Source of the DNA: Bradysia coprophila
Lineage: Eukaryota; Arthropoda; Insecta; Diptera; Sciaridae
Length of the DNA: 64,000 bases
NCBI RefSeq assembly: GCF_014529535.1
Contig: NW_023503456.1
Coordinates: 248,001 to 312,000, forward strand
Direction: 5' to 3'
Position 1 is the first letter of the stretch; every line of letters begins with the position of its first letter. This document shows positions 33,777 to 47,660 of the stretch, piece by piece. A program made the position numbers and the translations under genes. A model generated the notes under the pieces. That model saw only the letters and a program-made list of their open reading frames with translations. It was not told the origin of the DNA and made no database searches.

Positions 33777-35877
33777 TTGCTTTTGGTGGATAGTTTGATT
33801 TTGATTTGGTTTGACGTAATAATGTTGTTGGAACGGCGTTGTTTAGTAACAGCATTCTGGCATGTGTTGCGATTTGCATTACCTTCACTTTGGTTTTGTT
33901 CTCGCGGTAGTGTGTGGGATGGACAGATAAGTTTCGAATACAAAAACAGTTTTCGGGATAATAATAATATATTTCATGACTGTTTATCATACAAGGCGCA
34001 TGCCGCATAACACATATTGATACATTTTTGAAGAGCTTTTATTATAGCTCGTCATCTTAACCCAATTTCTTAGATTTCACTTAATTCTAATGCCATTTTG
34101 CTTTAATCAAAATCTTTTTAATTTTTTTTTAAATTTTAAACAAACATTTCTTAACGTTCAGTCTTAAATGACTTTTTATTATTTACCGGCTTTTCATTGA
34201 TCCGTCAATCCATTAGATTACATTTTTAAGAAAAATTGAAGTTAAAAAAATATTCTGATCTTGACACCGAGTAAGTACGTCAAAAAAAATCCCGTTCTTA
34301 TGTAACCAAGATGAAGGGAGGCGACTACTACCAAAGCTTGAACGTGGATTTTTTTAATAATTTTCATTTTTAATCACAAGAAAAAAAAATTGCTTCCGAC
34401 ACCTTCGGGATCAGAGGTGTCATAAAGCGTTCTTTCACATCCTTGACGCAGAAGGCCATCTTTTATTTTTTTATGTTTTAAGTCAGAGTACGCACTCCAA
34501 TGATTTTCTTGATATTTTAACATCGATTTTAACGCATTTCGTTTAACGTTTTATTTCTAGTTTTAAATTCTAATTAAAGTCTAGTTATAGCTACACTTTA
34601 CGACGCGAAAGAGACCTGATTCAATATTTATCTTTTGTTATACTGTCAAACTTGACAGAAGAACAAAAAAAACAATTTGGATTAGGACCCTTTCACATCG
34701 CTATAAGTCAGAGTAATTTCTTAAAAGCTAAATGCGTCACCTTTCATTATTTTACATTTAGAAATAATTGTGTAGAATAATCACAGGTTCCATGGATCCG
34801 AATTCGTGGTCATGTAACAAGAGGTTCTATGTAAAAACAGCGATATGAATGTGTTTTTCATAACAATATTTTTGTGCTACCACCAAATACCGTTAGCTAT
34901 GTGTCACGAAATGCTTTAGCGGGAATTTCAAAATAACATTTTTGTTGGAATTTCTTTTCGAAAATTTTTGTTGAACTAACAAATTGAATTCGATTTTGTG
35001 TTTGTCATAAGGACACACTGCAGTGACAGTGGCTAGTACCTATACCCACCTGGCCAATGTTTGTCTGTTGGCGATTTAATTGATTTTGAATATTTATAAA
35101 TGATTTATGTTGATGGAATAATTTTGCATAAACATCGAAATGGAGCGAGAGAAAATCATTTCGAATTTTTTTTACCATTTTTTTTTTTAATATGAAAATG
35201 CAGCCAAACGTAATGACTAACCGTAGAATTGGTGAACGTGGAAAAGCTCCCATACATAAATTAATAATTTTAATTAAAATATTTCATTAACTGGAAGCGA
35301 TTATTGTTTGAAATTGGTTTATAATGTGCAGCATATTATAATCGATACGAAATTGTAATAATGTTAATTTGCACAATGGTTTTATGGTTCATTACATAGG
35401 CGCGTTTCGATGCTGTTTTACATTATGGTTATATTGTGTCGAAATAGTGTAGAGAAAGATTCCTGAAGATAACTCGCACTAAATATATCGTTCTTTCTAT
35501 TCGTTACGAAATTCTCGAAAATCATTTATGAAGAAACAACACCCAAAGAATCCGTGTGTTTTAATGATATAGTTGTCATCAATTTTAGTAATTCGAAATC
35601 GATCTATTCCGATTCTGTTAATTTTCAAGCAAACTCTCCAAATCTCCACAGTTTTCGATTAATTTTTCCCATTAGGATTTTGTCGTGTAGCGTTCATATT
35701 CTGAAATTCCGCTTTACATTTTGTGTAACATACCTTAGCAGATTTCAATAATAACTGACTGACGTATACGCATATTTTTATGTGATGTGGGATCTAAATC
35801 ATGATATGAATATATTAACCGCAACGCGTCTAACTTACATCTTATTTATATCTCTACGAGAACATGCTATTAGATTA
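33777..35877. other. AT-rich intergenic sequence
   Basis: No gene supported. A minus-strand frame at 35005-35253 ends near a possible donor (CCAG|GTGGGT at about 35050) but has no partner exon or domain. Confidence 0.35.
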
Positions 35878-35991
35878 CTGCATCAGCGAAGTAATGACAT
35901 ATCTCGTGATAAGTAAAAGTATTCGACGGTTTCAGCCCGAGGTACTTTTACTTATCGTGATACGAGATATCTCATTACTTCACTGATGCAG
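35878..35991. repeat. Palindrome, 114 bp
   Basis: CTGCATCAGCGAAGTAATGA at the left pairs with TCATTACTTCACTGATGCAG or a close variant at the right. The arms continue through CGTGATAAGTAAAAGTA. The loop is about 30 nt. Confidence 0.8.
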
Positions 35992-37903
35992 GTCGTTTCC
36001 AAAGTTATCAGAGCGTCATCTATAGAGACATAACCAAAAAAATTTTGTTGACAAAATGTCTGTTGAGGTTATGGATCTGTGGATGCTCTGACTTGTTTTT
36101 GACTTATCTTTACAGTATACAGTCCGATGGAACCGACCTTTAGCATGCTATTTAACTTTACGAGCGAGGTAAACGGGTTTCACCCGTGAGGGAAAAGCCC
36201 TTATTACTTCACTAGTAAAGTAAAGAAAACAAAAGTTCTTGTGTATTACCAACCACCAAAAAAGAATAATTTAAATTACCAATTTGCTTGCAGACCGGTT
36301 GATTCGACTAAGCTGTCGAACGACAACATTACCAGCAAAAAAAAGTAATTTTCTGCTATTGCCTACCCCACTGAAAAGTTGACCATTACATGACAGTTTG
36401 TTCCCTGCGGAAATGATCCATTACAGAAAGACTGTTTTCGGTTCATTTTACGTGAATTCCTTTGTGATAGTCAACATGGGGCGACAATAAACCAGAATAC
36501 ATTGGATGCTGCTACGTAATTCATTAATTCGGAAAGATCCTTGAGGTACATGCAAAGTCACTCGTGTGAACCTAGTCTTCGGCTCGGATAGACAAACGCT
36601 ATATTTCTCGAAATAACAGTTACCGAAGCTACTTACTCAACAAGCACACTTGGAAGTTGGCTTTAATCACAAAATTGTTACCTGTATGAAATGAATTACT
36701 TACGCAGCATCCAATGTAATCTACTATAACTCGCAAAGTGCTTGAGAAATGAGTGTTTACCCTTAGTAGCATATAGGTGTAAATGAAGCTTTTCTCTAGC
36801 ATGCAGCGAGTAAATGAAAGAAATTTTTCCCCAACATTAAACCCAATCACAACAAATATGCAAAATCGAATGTGTTGCAAGATTTGTTGTGAAATTGTAT
36901 CGTTAATTAATTAGCTCGTTAAATTTATAATTTTTGTTTTGTCGCTTTAAGACCAGTTTTGGTTGGATTTTTTAATTATTCGTGTTACATAGTGACCATA
37001 TTATCGATAGAGACAACTCTATCGTCACAGTCTACTGCAATACATTTGTCGGCATTTAGTTTTTTCGTTGTGACATAACATGGCGACATTATGTCGCGAG
37101 GAATTTTTTTGCAGCTTCTTTGGAGAGTCAAACAAATTCTCTCAAAGCTCTCATTATTTGAGAAACTCGTAAAGCACAAAGCGACTTTAATTCCGTTTAC
37201 TCACCGTTTTATGGTACAATGGAAAGAGAGACCAGTTTTCAGGGTATTTTTTTTGGAAAACGGTGAGTAAACGGAGTGCAGATGAGGCAAGAATCGGAGT
37301 CACGTCCCCTTCGTTCAGAAAAATTTCCATTTTTGCGTCCGTTCACATAACAGTTCTCTCTCACATTTTACAGCGGATTTTTTTTAATATTTCTATAGAT
37401 CGATTAAAAGAGAGGATTCGCTCAGTTCCGCTGCAATAAAATATTTTGTCGCTGTACGGCACTGTTTAAATTTCCATTTAACGCAATGGAAACGAACATA
37501 CTTTTTGACGTACATCGGCAGACACACACACATATTTACAAAAATAGCTCTCTTTTCATCGGTATATTGCTCAAATCAAACCAATCTCCAGAGAGCGCAT
37601 TGATCGAATTAAGAACTCAGTTTTGTTATCAATGCTTACGAGTATGTTAAATGGTATAGGTCCATTGAACAGGCTCGCTTATCCAAAATGCTATCAAGAT
37701 AATGGCGTGACGATAGAATAGTCCCCATTTCAGTCACCCGTAACACATCTCAAAGCTGATTTTAAAGCGAGAATCGAATGGTCTATCTTACAATAAAAAT
37801 ATCACTTGGAAAACTCCTAACTTTTGTCGCTTATTATGTCGTCGTCACCAAAAGTCGCTGTAACGTTTCAAATTTCTTCTCAAAATAAAAAGAATCTCCA
37901 AAA
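35992..37903. other. Downstream flank of the glycosyltransferase
   Basis: Holds an inverted pair ACATTGGATGCTGC (about 36500 and 36712) and the palindrome 37190-37276 (TTCCGTTTACTCACCGTTTT and its complement), a relative of the CTCCGTTTA family. No gene supported. Confidence 0.4.
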
Positions 37904-40900
37904 TCACCGCTCTATGTGCGGAACCTTTGTGGAGCTACGCAAAAAACCCAGCTTCTCCAACGTTTTGACACTGCGACTGACCAGTTCATCCTTGAATCGC
38001 CATATGGATGTGTCCTCGATTGAATGCTCACGAAATTCGCCGCAACTCTTTTTCAGCGTCTTCACACAATCGGCACGATAGTGTTGCAGTTGCGCATCGT
38101 CCGTTGAAACGGGGAACGATTGACAGGCGCCGCCCAAACAAGACAACGGGAAATGATTGTGCAGAGTCAACACTTTCTCCGGGTTGTGGAAACATTTCAC
38201 GTACTGATTTGGTTTGGTGTAGTTTTGCGCACGGTGGACATGCTGCAACATGTGCAAATACTTTGGGATGGATTCGTACCAGCCGTGTTCGTGCTGGTGT
38301 TCGTCGAGGAAATAAACGTTTCGCACATTGTAGCTGGGATAGGTGTCGTTTCGTAGTTTCTTTGCCTTGGGCAGCACTCGCTTCATTAAGTCGTGCCAGT
38401 TCAGGTCGTCTTTTGGCATTATGATTTCGTCGATGTCCAGCAGAGCTGTTAACAGACGTTTTGTGATCAGTATAAAGTCTTTCGTGTTGGAACAGAGAGA
38501 CGCTAATATAATGATTGGGACGTCGAAACGACCCAGTCGCCATATTAGAATCTATCTGGATCTGATGGTAGTATAGATGATATCATATATATGACATCAG
38601 AGAGTTGATAATATGCCGATTGGGACGTCCCACTCGACATATAATCATCTCTCTCAATGCCATGGCAACCCAGAGAGATGTTGAGGTGATTAAGTCGCCT
38701 AGCTGTCATATATCATCTGTCTTTGACATCTTTAAAAAAGAGTCGCTGTGCAAGTAGTGCACGTACAATTGGTACTTACCAATAAAGTCGTAAAGATAGA
38801 GGTTCTTGTACAAGCAGTCGTTATACGGTATGATCTCATTTTGACGTTTGTGATTGGTCTTCTTCTGTAGGTACAGATGCTGAAATCCGGGCACATTTGG
38901 TTGTCCGCCCGACAATGTGAGCGGTGTCACTTGAACCATTCCCTCGCTTTCGTAATGTCGCAAAATTTTCGATATGTTCGGATGAACTTGCAGTTCGTAG
39001 AAATAAATCTTTTCCGCTCCAAGTATGCGCAACATTTCGATCCATTCGACCAACCGTACAGACAGATCATCGTACAGAAAATCCAATCCTTTCACGCAAA
39101 CGGCAAATCCCTTTTTCTTGTCATCCGGCGGCCGATTGTATATGACACGCAAATTGTTGGTCGCAGTGTCACATTCCTTTTCCACAATGGACACAGACGC
39201 GGGTACGACCGAATGGAACGGTTTCGGTATTTGGCATGCGATCAAATATGGCTGATAGATACCCTGTTTGTAGTTGCCCCATTTGTTGTACCAAATGTAT
39301 TTGTATTCGAATGTCTTGACAATATACGGCTCCTTCTGGCCGTCAAACCAAAACTGGCAATAGGTTTTCACCTTCGGTTCGATGCGATCGATCATGCCCA
39401 GAATACGCACCGACGGTCCGATCAACGACGATTTTCGTATGTCGTAGTAGGCGCCGAACAACTGAAACGTTCCGTTAGATGTTCGCAACGTTTGCCAGTA
39501 GATGTTGTTAAATTCCAATTCAAATATCGATGGGTATTTGGCGCACGTTGCAGACTTTTTCTGCGAAACGTTTTTGTATTTGCTCCAGTATGCAATGGGC
39601 AGCGATGGAATACGTGACGCTACGTCTTTCACCAAAGATTCATCGTCCATTCCTGGCAATATAAAGAAAAATGGAAGAACATTAGGAACACAATTTTTGA
39701 TGCAATATCCGGTAACGGAAGGGTGGGGAACACGCTTTTTATATCTACACACCCAAAACCCTCTAATCAAACAGACTTCGTTTTGACGCTGTCAAAACAC
39801 CACCTTTGTTTGCATAACCATACGCTGTTGGCCAATTTCTAATTTTACATGATTCAGTGGAAAGATGGTCGATATTGGACTAATTGTAATTAGACGAATG
39901 CAGAGTAGACTCAAGGTACTCCAACACAATTCGATACGTCCATAAAAACACTACGTCGTGCATAAAACTCCATAAAAGCACGGAAAAATTAAGAATTTGC
40001 AGAGGTGTACGACAGGGTGACACCATATCACCTAAGTTATTCACATCGATTCTGGAGACTATTTTTAAGAAAAGAGAGGTTAAGAGAGGTTAACTTACCT
40101 TCTGTGGATGAAATTTGACATTTCGAAATGACCTTGGAACAAACCAATGCTTGGAATTACGCTCAGAGATAGAGTGACAAATCAATGGATACGACAGCTT
40201 GATGTCATTGATCGTTGATGTCATGGAAAGAATAGCATCATTAAAGTGGAGCTGGGCATATTGCACGTTGGACCAAAATGATCATGAACTGGAGACCACC
40301 TAAAATACCTAGAGGTAGACCACCAGAGCGATGGAATAATGCTATAAAGAGAATTGCAGACCCAAATTGGCAATAAGTGGCAACGGATCGTTCGGAATGG
40401 AAAAGAACTAGGGAGGCCTACGTCCAGCAGTGGATAGAAACAGGCTTAAAAAGAAGAAGAAGAAAAGTACCATCTCTAGCAAACAGACTTCATTTTGACG
40501 CTGTCAAAATGCCACCTTTGGCAAGAATCTTGCCGCAAAACCTCTCACGAAATTCATAAAATCGATTTTCATAAGAGAGGACCACAGCTCACAGTACATT
40601 TACTGGTAGCTAGTAGAAATATAAATTTCCAAAGCCATGACGTGACGAGACAGTCAGATACCAATCATGTGGGATCGCGAATACTGTGTCTCTGCATTTC
40701 CCGTTCGCAGGCACGTAACAGGTGACCTTTAAACGGCGTTCCATCATATACAGCAAATCAATGGCACAACATATCAAGACCCTGAACATTGATTTATTCG
40801 AACATAAATGGTCAACCTAGGTGATTCACCTTATATTGCCTGTCTTGTGCAAGCAACACAATCTTAAATTTGTATTCGAAAAACATCAACAAAATGTAAT

Positions 40901-42707
40901 ACCTGTTTGTAATTGCAAATGATTGTGTTGTGAAGCTGAAAGCAAAAAAAAAATGTCCAAAGTACACACAGCAGAAAACAAGAAGTAAATTTATCGCGCC
41001 AATAAGCTGTCAATACTGCTCGAGTATAAATCGAAAAATTGTTAATGCAAAAAAGTCAACGCGGTCATATGTAAAATTCATCTTGAAATGAATAAGACAA
41101 CGACGATCCTGTGTAGTGTACGATATTATGCGAAGAATGTTTTGAGGAACTGTAAATAAAATCGCATAACTTACTTCGTCGAGTGTATACAAGGTCAGTA
41201 AAACCGTTGTACGCTTTTCAAGCAGATAATTTTAATTAAATGAAATGGAATTCTAATCATAAATAACTTCACTGGGACAAAAGTGATGAACAAATTTTAA
41301 ATGTTAATTCAGTGTTGTAGGAGAGAGATTTCGGCTCAGTTAAATTTTACTAGCCTTGAGTTCAATGTCATAGTGAGAGAAGATACAAATTCATACTGCG
41401 AAAATTGATCTAATGGATTTTCGCCTTCAGAACAATGAAAAGAGTGTAAAAACAGGGGAAAAAACCAGTTAATTTAACTGATCTCGATGGGTGATATGTC
41501 AAAATTTCCACTTTCTTTTAAATCCAATTCAAGCCAATTCAGAGTCGTCCGTTTAGTTCATCCGTGTACAGTGAACGACATCTCAAATGTCTCATTTTTT
41601 TCAGAGAATGTCATTGTGAATTTGCAATGACACAATAAAATTCTCAGAAAAATTTGACAGTGAGACATTTGAGATGTCGTTCACTGTACTTGACAGATGT
41701 GTTCAAACAATAGAATGTAGGCGGAGTTTACGTAAACGGATGTACATTTGTTGTAAGCGGATGAATTTTTCTTCTAAACGGATGAATTTTTTTTAGACTT
41801 TTAGACCTTAACACTGTATATAGTGTTAAAAGAGAATGTCAAAAAGAGTGTTCACCCATCGAGCTCAGTTAAATTAACTGGTTTGTTCCTAGTTACCTGG
41901 ACTTTTACATACAATTTTTGACATATCACCCATCGAAACCAGTTAAGCAACTGGTCATTTTTCTCTCTTTTACGCTTTTTTAACACTGTAGGATGTTAAA
42001 AGAGCGGAAAAAGAGAGAAAATAGAAAATTATTTAGCTGGTCTCGATGGGTGATATCATATCACTGATGTGACAAAATCTGTCCAGTTAACTATGAACAA
42101 AACAGTTAATTTAACTGAGTTCGATAGGGGGATACTCTTTTTGACATTTCTGAATACATTAAATTTGATGTATTGTCGCCTTTCAGATCCCTTTAACGCC
42201 TTTTCTTCACTTCAAGCGCTTTTGTGCTACATTTCAAGCGTTTTTCCTTGCATTTCACCAGAGCACCTTTCAGCTGCCAGGCCGGCCCTGGGTGCATCGA
42301 TTTTCTTTAAAGGCCACAACCCACTCTTTAGTGTAAAGGTAACTGCACAAATTAGTCCGTCGTGCCATCTGTTTAATTTCATAGCAGAACAAGCATCAAC
42401 GTAAGAGCCTCCATTTTAAAAATTACACTCTCATCAGCCTCATAACGTTAGAGCCGACAAAGGATTTAACAAGCAACACTTTACCTTGTCGATTGTCAAT
42501 TAAAACATCGTCGATACGATTGGTGGTGGTTGAGGTCGCTTCCAGGTATCGGTTTTCCTTCTGCAACAGAAGGCGTCCGCTCAGCGGTGCTGCCGGATGT
42601 TCCTGTAACAGCACATTCTGGCCGTGTATCCTGAACAGGCCAATCACAACGAAAGACCAAACGCCCAGTGCAAAGAAAAATTTCAAAATCGTTTTGGAGT
42701 TTGGCAT
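37904..42707 (-). CDS. Glycosyltransferase family 92 (DUF23) protein, three exons
   Basis: Minus-strand exons 42485-42707, 38780-39652 and 37904-38445, with all junctions in phase 1 and introns of 2832 and 334 nt, give 545 residues. The N-terminus (MPNSKTILKFFFALGVWSFV) has one membrane helix at about residues 6-25, so it is a type II Golgi-like protein with a lumenal stem. The GT92 domain begins near residue 256 (FAVCVKGLDF, EWIEMLRILGAEKIYFYE) and reaches the metal-binding DID at residues 369-371 (ALLDIDEIIMP), then CFHNPEKVLTLHNHFP. The DID motif is formed only by joining exons 2 and 3. Family members add galactose or related sugars to N-glycan cores; the exact substrate cannot be told. 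A TTTACAG just before the ATG suggests another, 5'-untranslated exon upstream. Confidence 0.93.
39768..40520. repeat. 41-bp direct repeats around an old RTE copy
   Basis: CAAACAGACTTC(G/A)TTTTGACG continuing to CACCTTTG occurs at 39768-39808 and 40480-40520 with three differences. The old RTE copy lies between them. The repeats could be a long target duplication or part of a larger element. Confidence 0.55.
39850..40465 (+). mobile_element. Old, deleted RTE-type LINE copy in the glycosyltransferase intron
   Basis: Plus-strand sequence matches the RTE in separate blocks: the SRYSNTIRY and GVRQGDTISPKLF region (39900-40060), then, after a deletion, the C-terminal part through GRPPERW and AYVQQWIETG, and an AAGAAGAAG tail to 40465. 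It carries stops and many substitutions, so it is much older than the copies at 14 kb, 19 kb and 25 kb. It is antisense to the host gene. Confidence 0.85.
40521..42484. repeat. Rest of the glycosyltransferase intron 1: MITE cluster
   Basis: The stretch 41440-42165 holds several copies of the GTTAAAAGAG family (core CAGTTAATTTAACTG next to CTCGATGGGTGATAT), and a separate palindrome at 41566-41689 (GTACAGTGAACGACATCTCA and complement). An open frame at 42160-42404 has no recognisable domain. Confidence 0.7.
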
Positions 42708-42954
42708 TTTGTTTCCAGATGTATGCTGTAAATACAAAGAAAAACGGATATTCAATTTTGGTTGACTATTCATCGATCGGCAGGGGAAATCTTTTGACGT
42801 AACTACTGGTATTCTTATACTCAATCAATTATACTGAGCAGTTAAATCGGTTTTTTTTTGCTTATGCAAGTCCCGATTGTTACCCTCATATGACAACAAT
42901 CTACTAATATTAGATAGATTTCGTCAAAATTGTATAAATTGTGCGTGGGGTATA

Positions 42955-43600
42955 GAGTGCTAAAAGAAGAAGAGTGTGCCCCTTCGAGATTAGTTAAATT
43001 AACCAGTTTGTTCCTAGTTAACTAGACCCATCGAGACCAGTTGGGTATCGGGTAATGTGCCAAACGAAGCAAAAAATTGACATTTTCAAAATAAATTTTT
43101 GACAATCTCGCACACACAAATCTAATGCTTGATTTCCACTTACGCCGTTTACGCTCCATTTGCTCTCCGGTTATGGTTTGACCAAAAGAAAAGAAGCGTG
43201 GTTTCGCTCAACGGAGGCAAAACGGCGTAGGCGTAAGTGGAAATCAAGCATAATGCTACAAATATTTGTTAACATTGTCATCAAAGTAATTTTCCCTTTT
43301 ACAATTTGTTTGTAACGAGTTCACGTTTTACGTAGTTGAAAAATGCGTTGTTTTAGCACCGTGTGTCAAATTACCCCACGCTACCAGTTGCATAATTTTC
43401 TATTCTCTCTCTTTTTCCGCTCTTTTAACACGAATTAGGGTTTTTCCGTTTCAAAATTAGGGTTTTTCCGTTTCAACATATATAATTACACGAATTAGGG
43501 TTTTTCCGTTTCAAGTGAATATCGCAGGTATATGTGGGACATGGGGGACCAAGGAAAAACCAGTTTTAATGTAACTGAGCTCGATTGGTGATATACGTCA
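42955..43600. repeat. MITE cluster upstream of the glycosyltransferase
   Basis: Pieces of the GTTAAAAGAG family lie at 42955-43075 and 43390-43600. Between them is a complete palindrome 43125-43251 (ATGCTTGATTTCCACTTACG and complement, inner ACGCTCC/GGAGGC). At 43432-43514 the word AATTAGGGTTTTTCCGTTTC occurs three times. Confidence 0.75.
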
Positions 43601-46600
43601 AAACACTATAGCTGTTTCGTTTATTAGTTGCAAAATGTTTCGATTATCGTCTTAACACAATTACGTACTTCAACTATAAGTGGAAGCCATGGGCTCCACC
43701 AATCGACGCATTATTGATTAGTGAACTGCTGGAATATCGTCAATAACGATATAGGTGAAATATTTTGGAAATAAACGATGTCGTTCAACAAAGCCAAACA
43801 TTGGAAATCAGACAAATTTCACAATATACCACGATCATTAACAAGGTACTGTATGTACAGATCCTAAACTAAAACAATGCACCTCCGAATAGCAGCACCG
43901 TTTTTGTAAATGTATATTTCGATGAGACCGTGTATCAAGTCTAATATCAATATCAAAAGTAATAGAAATCGAAATTGTTTCTCAGCCGATACGTTTAATA
44001 TTCACCTATCTCTATGGGTTATTCAATTTTATTTTATTTATTTTTTCAATGTGAAGAAGATTATAACCAACAACGATTTGATAGCAGACAAAAAAGTAAA
44101 ATTCAAACAAAAGAACTGGTGAGTTGTTTTCCTTTCACATCGTATATATACGGCATCTATTTATATGGGCTACATTATGTCGCCGTCTGTAATATGGAAT
44201 GAAAATATATTTTTGTAGAATTTGAAAGTGAATAAATTTTATTAAAAAATAAAAGTTATTACGGATTTGTATAGGCAGTCGAAAGAACAATGGTCACCGA
44301 TTTTGACATAACTATATTTAACTTAATAGAGCCACACAGCTAAAGATAGGCAATAAATATGTCGTGTTGCAAATGTGTTTTGTCGCCGCATTAGCAGCTT
44401 ATTAGGTGATTAGTGTAAATGAATGTATCCGATTTTGCGATTATTGTCGTTGGTAAAATGACTTCCAATTTTTAGTAATTGTACTAATTATCACGGTTGA
44501 ATCTTGTGACATGAATCTTAAGTCGTAAAAAAAACATTTTCAAGGAAATGCACATTTTAATAGACATTAATGGCGTACCACCATCTAAACTGTGGGAACC
44601 GAAAAACTCCTTTTTCTTTTTCTAAACTTTTTTAGGCTTTCTAAATTAAATTTTTGAATGTCACAAACCAACGAGTTGATAACAGGCATCAGAACAACTT
44701 TTTTAACGGTCGCCTATTATTTTGATAGACGCAGGACGCAGTGGTATACTGCTTAGTGCGTTGCACAGACAGAATTACACAAAGTATATACAGCCAATCA
44801 TAAGTTAACTTGACAGTTCTAATGGGATTTTATACACTCAACTGTCAAGTTACGAATATTTGAAGTCACGCTAATTCGAGTTAATTGAATTGGAGTGAAT
44901 TTTGGTCTAACAACAACATTAAAATATCAGGGTACGATTCTCGTGAATTTACGAATTAGAAAAATTCTTAATTCAACAGAAACTTTACAGTCTGAATTCA
45001 AAGTCATCCGTTTTCGTGACGTTTCTATTGTTGAGATGACTTTTACATTATTTAAATTCCACCTGTCAACTAAAAATCACAGTTCATACGATCAACTGGC
45101 TTGTGATTGCGCGATAGCACAACAGGCCTACCAGAGGCTTAGAACCCTCTTCCCATCTGCCAACTGGTTTTTAACTGCGGTATTTGGTATAACAGAAATC
45201 TTCAAGCAATTATTGTGGTAATGCCAGATGTTTAGTATTTGATTGCCCATCGATCAAATGCGAAATTTGTATACTTTGGCTAACATTTTCAGATTAGTAG
45301 AATGCCCTCTTTATGAAACGTTGTTCAAGAAGATGAAGTAGATGTTCTGCTTCGTTCAGACGGAGAATATGTATATATTTGGCCTCTTCATGAGGCCAAG
45401 CAAAATGCATGAAAGGGTCTGAAACTGAAATACAGGTGATTACATTCTAAAAAATATTTGCCAGATGGCGTGGTTTACCTTCACCGTTTAGCTCTCCGTT
45501 TATGTGACAGTTCATCAAACAATAGAGAGAAAAAAAACGGAATTTACATTGTTTTAACCGAACTATCAAATAAACGTAAGGCTTTGTTTCCACTTACCAA
45601 AAAATATTCCGTTTGAGAGACAAAATTGAATTTCTTCAATTTTTGCTTTGTAACTCATGGCCATCTGATGGACACGGACTACTTTTTGTTGAGTGGAAAG
45701 CATTTTTAAACGGCTCACAACATACGTTTTTAGGTCGAAAAATTCTGCAAGCCTCTTCTGATCTTAGCTTATGTATGATTAATAGACTGGTAAGTATTTC
45801 GTACGATAACATGTGGTCCCCACACATATATACACATTTCGTACAATTTTACGTAGATTTTTTTTTACTGACACATTTTGATCATTCTAGAAGCCACATT
45901 CAAATTTTTGCGCTAATTTGCCCATCAATTTGGTAGGGAAAAACTCTGACTATCAAATATTACGTATTTGATGTCGGGACCACACGTTCGTAGTTTCCTG
46001 TCTGGGTATGATTAGTCTAAACTTCTGACTGTATCGTCACATGAATTTTCTTTGGGTGTATGCTAATAAATAATAATTCACTCTCGGAAAATTCATCCAA
46101 CGATACAAACAGAGCCCTGTACACCTAAAAGGAGACATACGTAAAGAAGATGAGTATAATGCCATCGGGATCGATGCATTATTCGGTAATAAAATGCATA
46201 TTGCGTAAGTCTATAAAAGTAAACTGCATCTCAAGCCGAATAAACGACAAGAAAATATTAGCTGTTGTCGTTGTTGCTGTACGTCTGTACCTATTCTTCT
46301 ACGTATTTGAGTTAACGATCTTATTAAAAGGTGTGTTATTTATTACGCTCATAATTTTATTGTTGTTATTTTTCCTCCAACACTATTCATTGCTTTGGTG
46401 TAAGTGAATGTGTTGCATTTTATTATATCACACATTCCCGACAATTATTGGGAAAGGTTTTATATGGGATAGGTTTGATTGATATTTTTTGTTGTTGAAT
46501 GTAATGTTATGCAATTTCGAACATGTTGCTGTACCTTCAGATCTGTAACATTTGTTTTCAACAGACTTGTTGCGGAGTTTGTAACTAATATAATGTTTTG

Positions 46601-46699
46601 CACGCTAATAAGTCTGTAGCGCTTGATGTAGCACTTTTAGTGAATACATTTCTGGAGATGGTAACATCATGGACGGAGCGGAAGCGGAGTCTGTGGCGC
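43601..46699. other. AT-rich intergenic sequence
   Basis: No gene supported. A piece of the CTCCGTTTA family is at 45470-45620. At 45118-45145 is a CACAACAGGCC word followed by AGAGGCTTAG, related to the small insertion at 19875. Confidence 0.4.
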
Positions 46700-47200
46700 T
46701 AGTCGCTTCTGAAAGAAAAACGCAAACGAATAATGCCCGACACTATGCATTTCATCATATTCTCGCTTCAAATACAAACAAAACGAGCTATCACTACTCG
46801 ATAGAATTGGTTCAAAATTAGATACATCGTTTCGAAAGTGAACACTTTTCGTACTAAATACACCAAATTGACTTTTTCAATCAGAGATCTTCAACTTACT
46901 CACTATGTTTCTGTCTATGCAAGTATCTATCTACCTAACTATCGACGGGCTGTCTCGGGAAGTACTTACCGGGTCTTCATGAAACGTTGCAGGAACCTCA
47001 GGGTAGTGGGTAGGCTTGAAAATGAAAATGTAATATGCCATTACCCTAAGATAAAACCAGAATTTCTTTTATTGGCCTTGAAGTGCCATTTTACAGGGTT
47101 TTTTGAGGGGTGGGAACGGTTTTTTTTTATTATATTTCTGGATGTGTATATGGATACTCTGACGTTGTATTATAGCTTAAATGAAAGGTCTCGACGAGAC
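46700..47200 (-). repeat. SINE-like dispersed repeat, copy 3 (reverse)
   Basis: Reverse complement of the 28955-29470 region: TCTCGCTTCAAATAC, then CTATCTACC in place of the GATA tract, CGTTGCAGGAACCTCAGG and TATTGGCCTTGAAG. More diverged than copies 1 and 2. Confidence 0.65.
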
Positions 47201-47374
47201 AAGGGAAAAAAACAACACAAATCGACCAAGTGGCAGGGGAAATAGAGACCTTGGAATGGGTGAAACTCGGGCTCTTCCCACGGAGAATGACTGGTGTGAA
47301 TTTTTGGTGTATGCCATGTGAGGTATTTATCCGAAATTTTTGAAATTTAATTTTAACAAATTTTTGACAAATTT

Positions 47375-47660
47375 GTCAAATTTTCGTATTTTGTCAAATT
47401 TTTGATTTTTTTCAGATTTTGTCCAATTTTCAAATTTCGTAAAAATTTTGAATTTTCGTCAAATTTTCGACCGAAAACTCCAAAACGAGTGTTGTTGACT
47501 TCATGTAGAAAATCATGTTAAAAAATTAGCGACACACAATTGGCAGATGATTTTTTTAAACATAATTTTCTACATGAAGTCTATACTATTTGCATAAGTT
47601 ACACAAGGCCAGCACCACACTTTTCTCTTGAGAGTTTTTTGTTGGGATCTTCGTAACGAA
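47375..47660. repeat. Minisatellite run plus foldback-family member
   Basis: TTTGTCAAATTTTC units (47375-47470) are followed by a foldback piece with GACACACAATTGGCAGATGA (about 47530) and GAGTTTTTTGTTGGGATCTT next to CGTAACGAAGCTG (about 47625-47665). This is the same pairing of minisatellite and foldback as at 28.0-28.7 kb. Confidence 0.65.

Noticed and set aside
37904..39770. Long plus-strand frames opposite the glycosyltransferase exons (for example 38877-39617)
   Set aside because: They are antisense shadows of the GT92 coding sequence; the minus frames carry the conserved motifs and correct splice sites.
43432..43514. TTAGGG-containing repeats as interstitial telomere sequence
   Set aside because: The unit is AATTAGGGTTTTTCCGTTTC, not TTAGG or TTAGGG in tandem, and occurs only three times.
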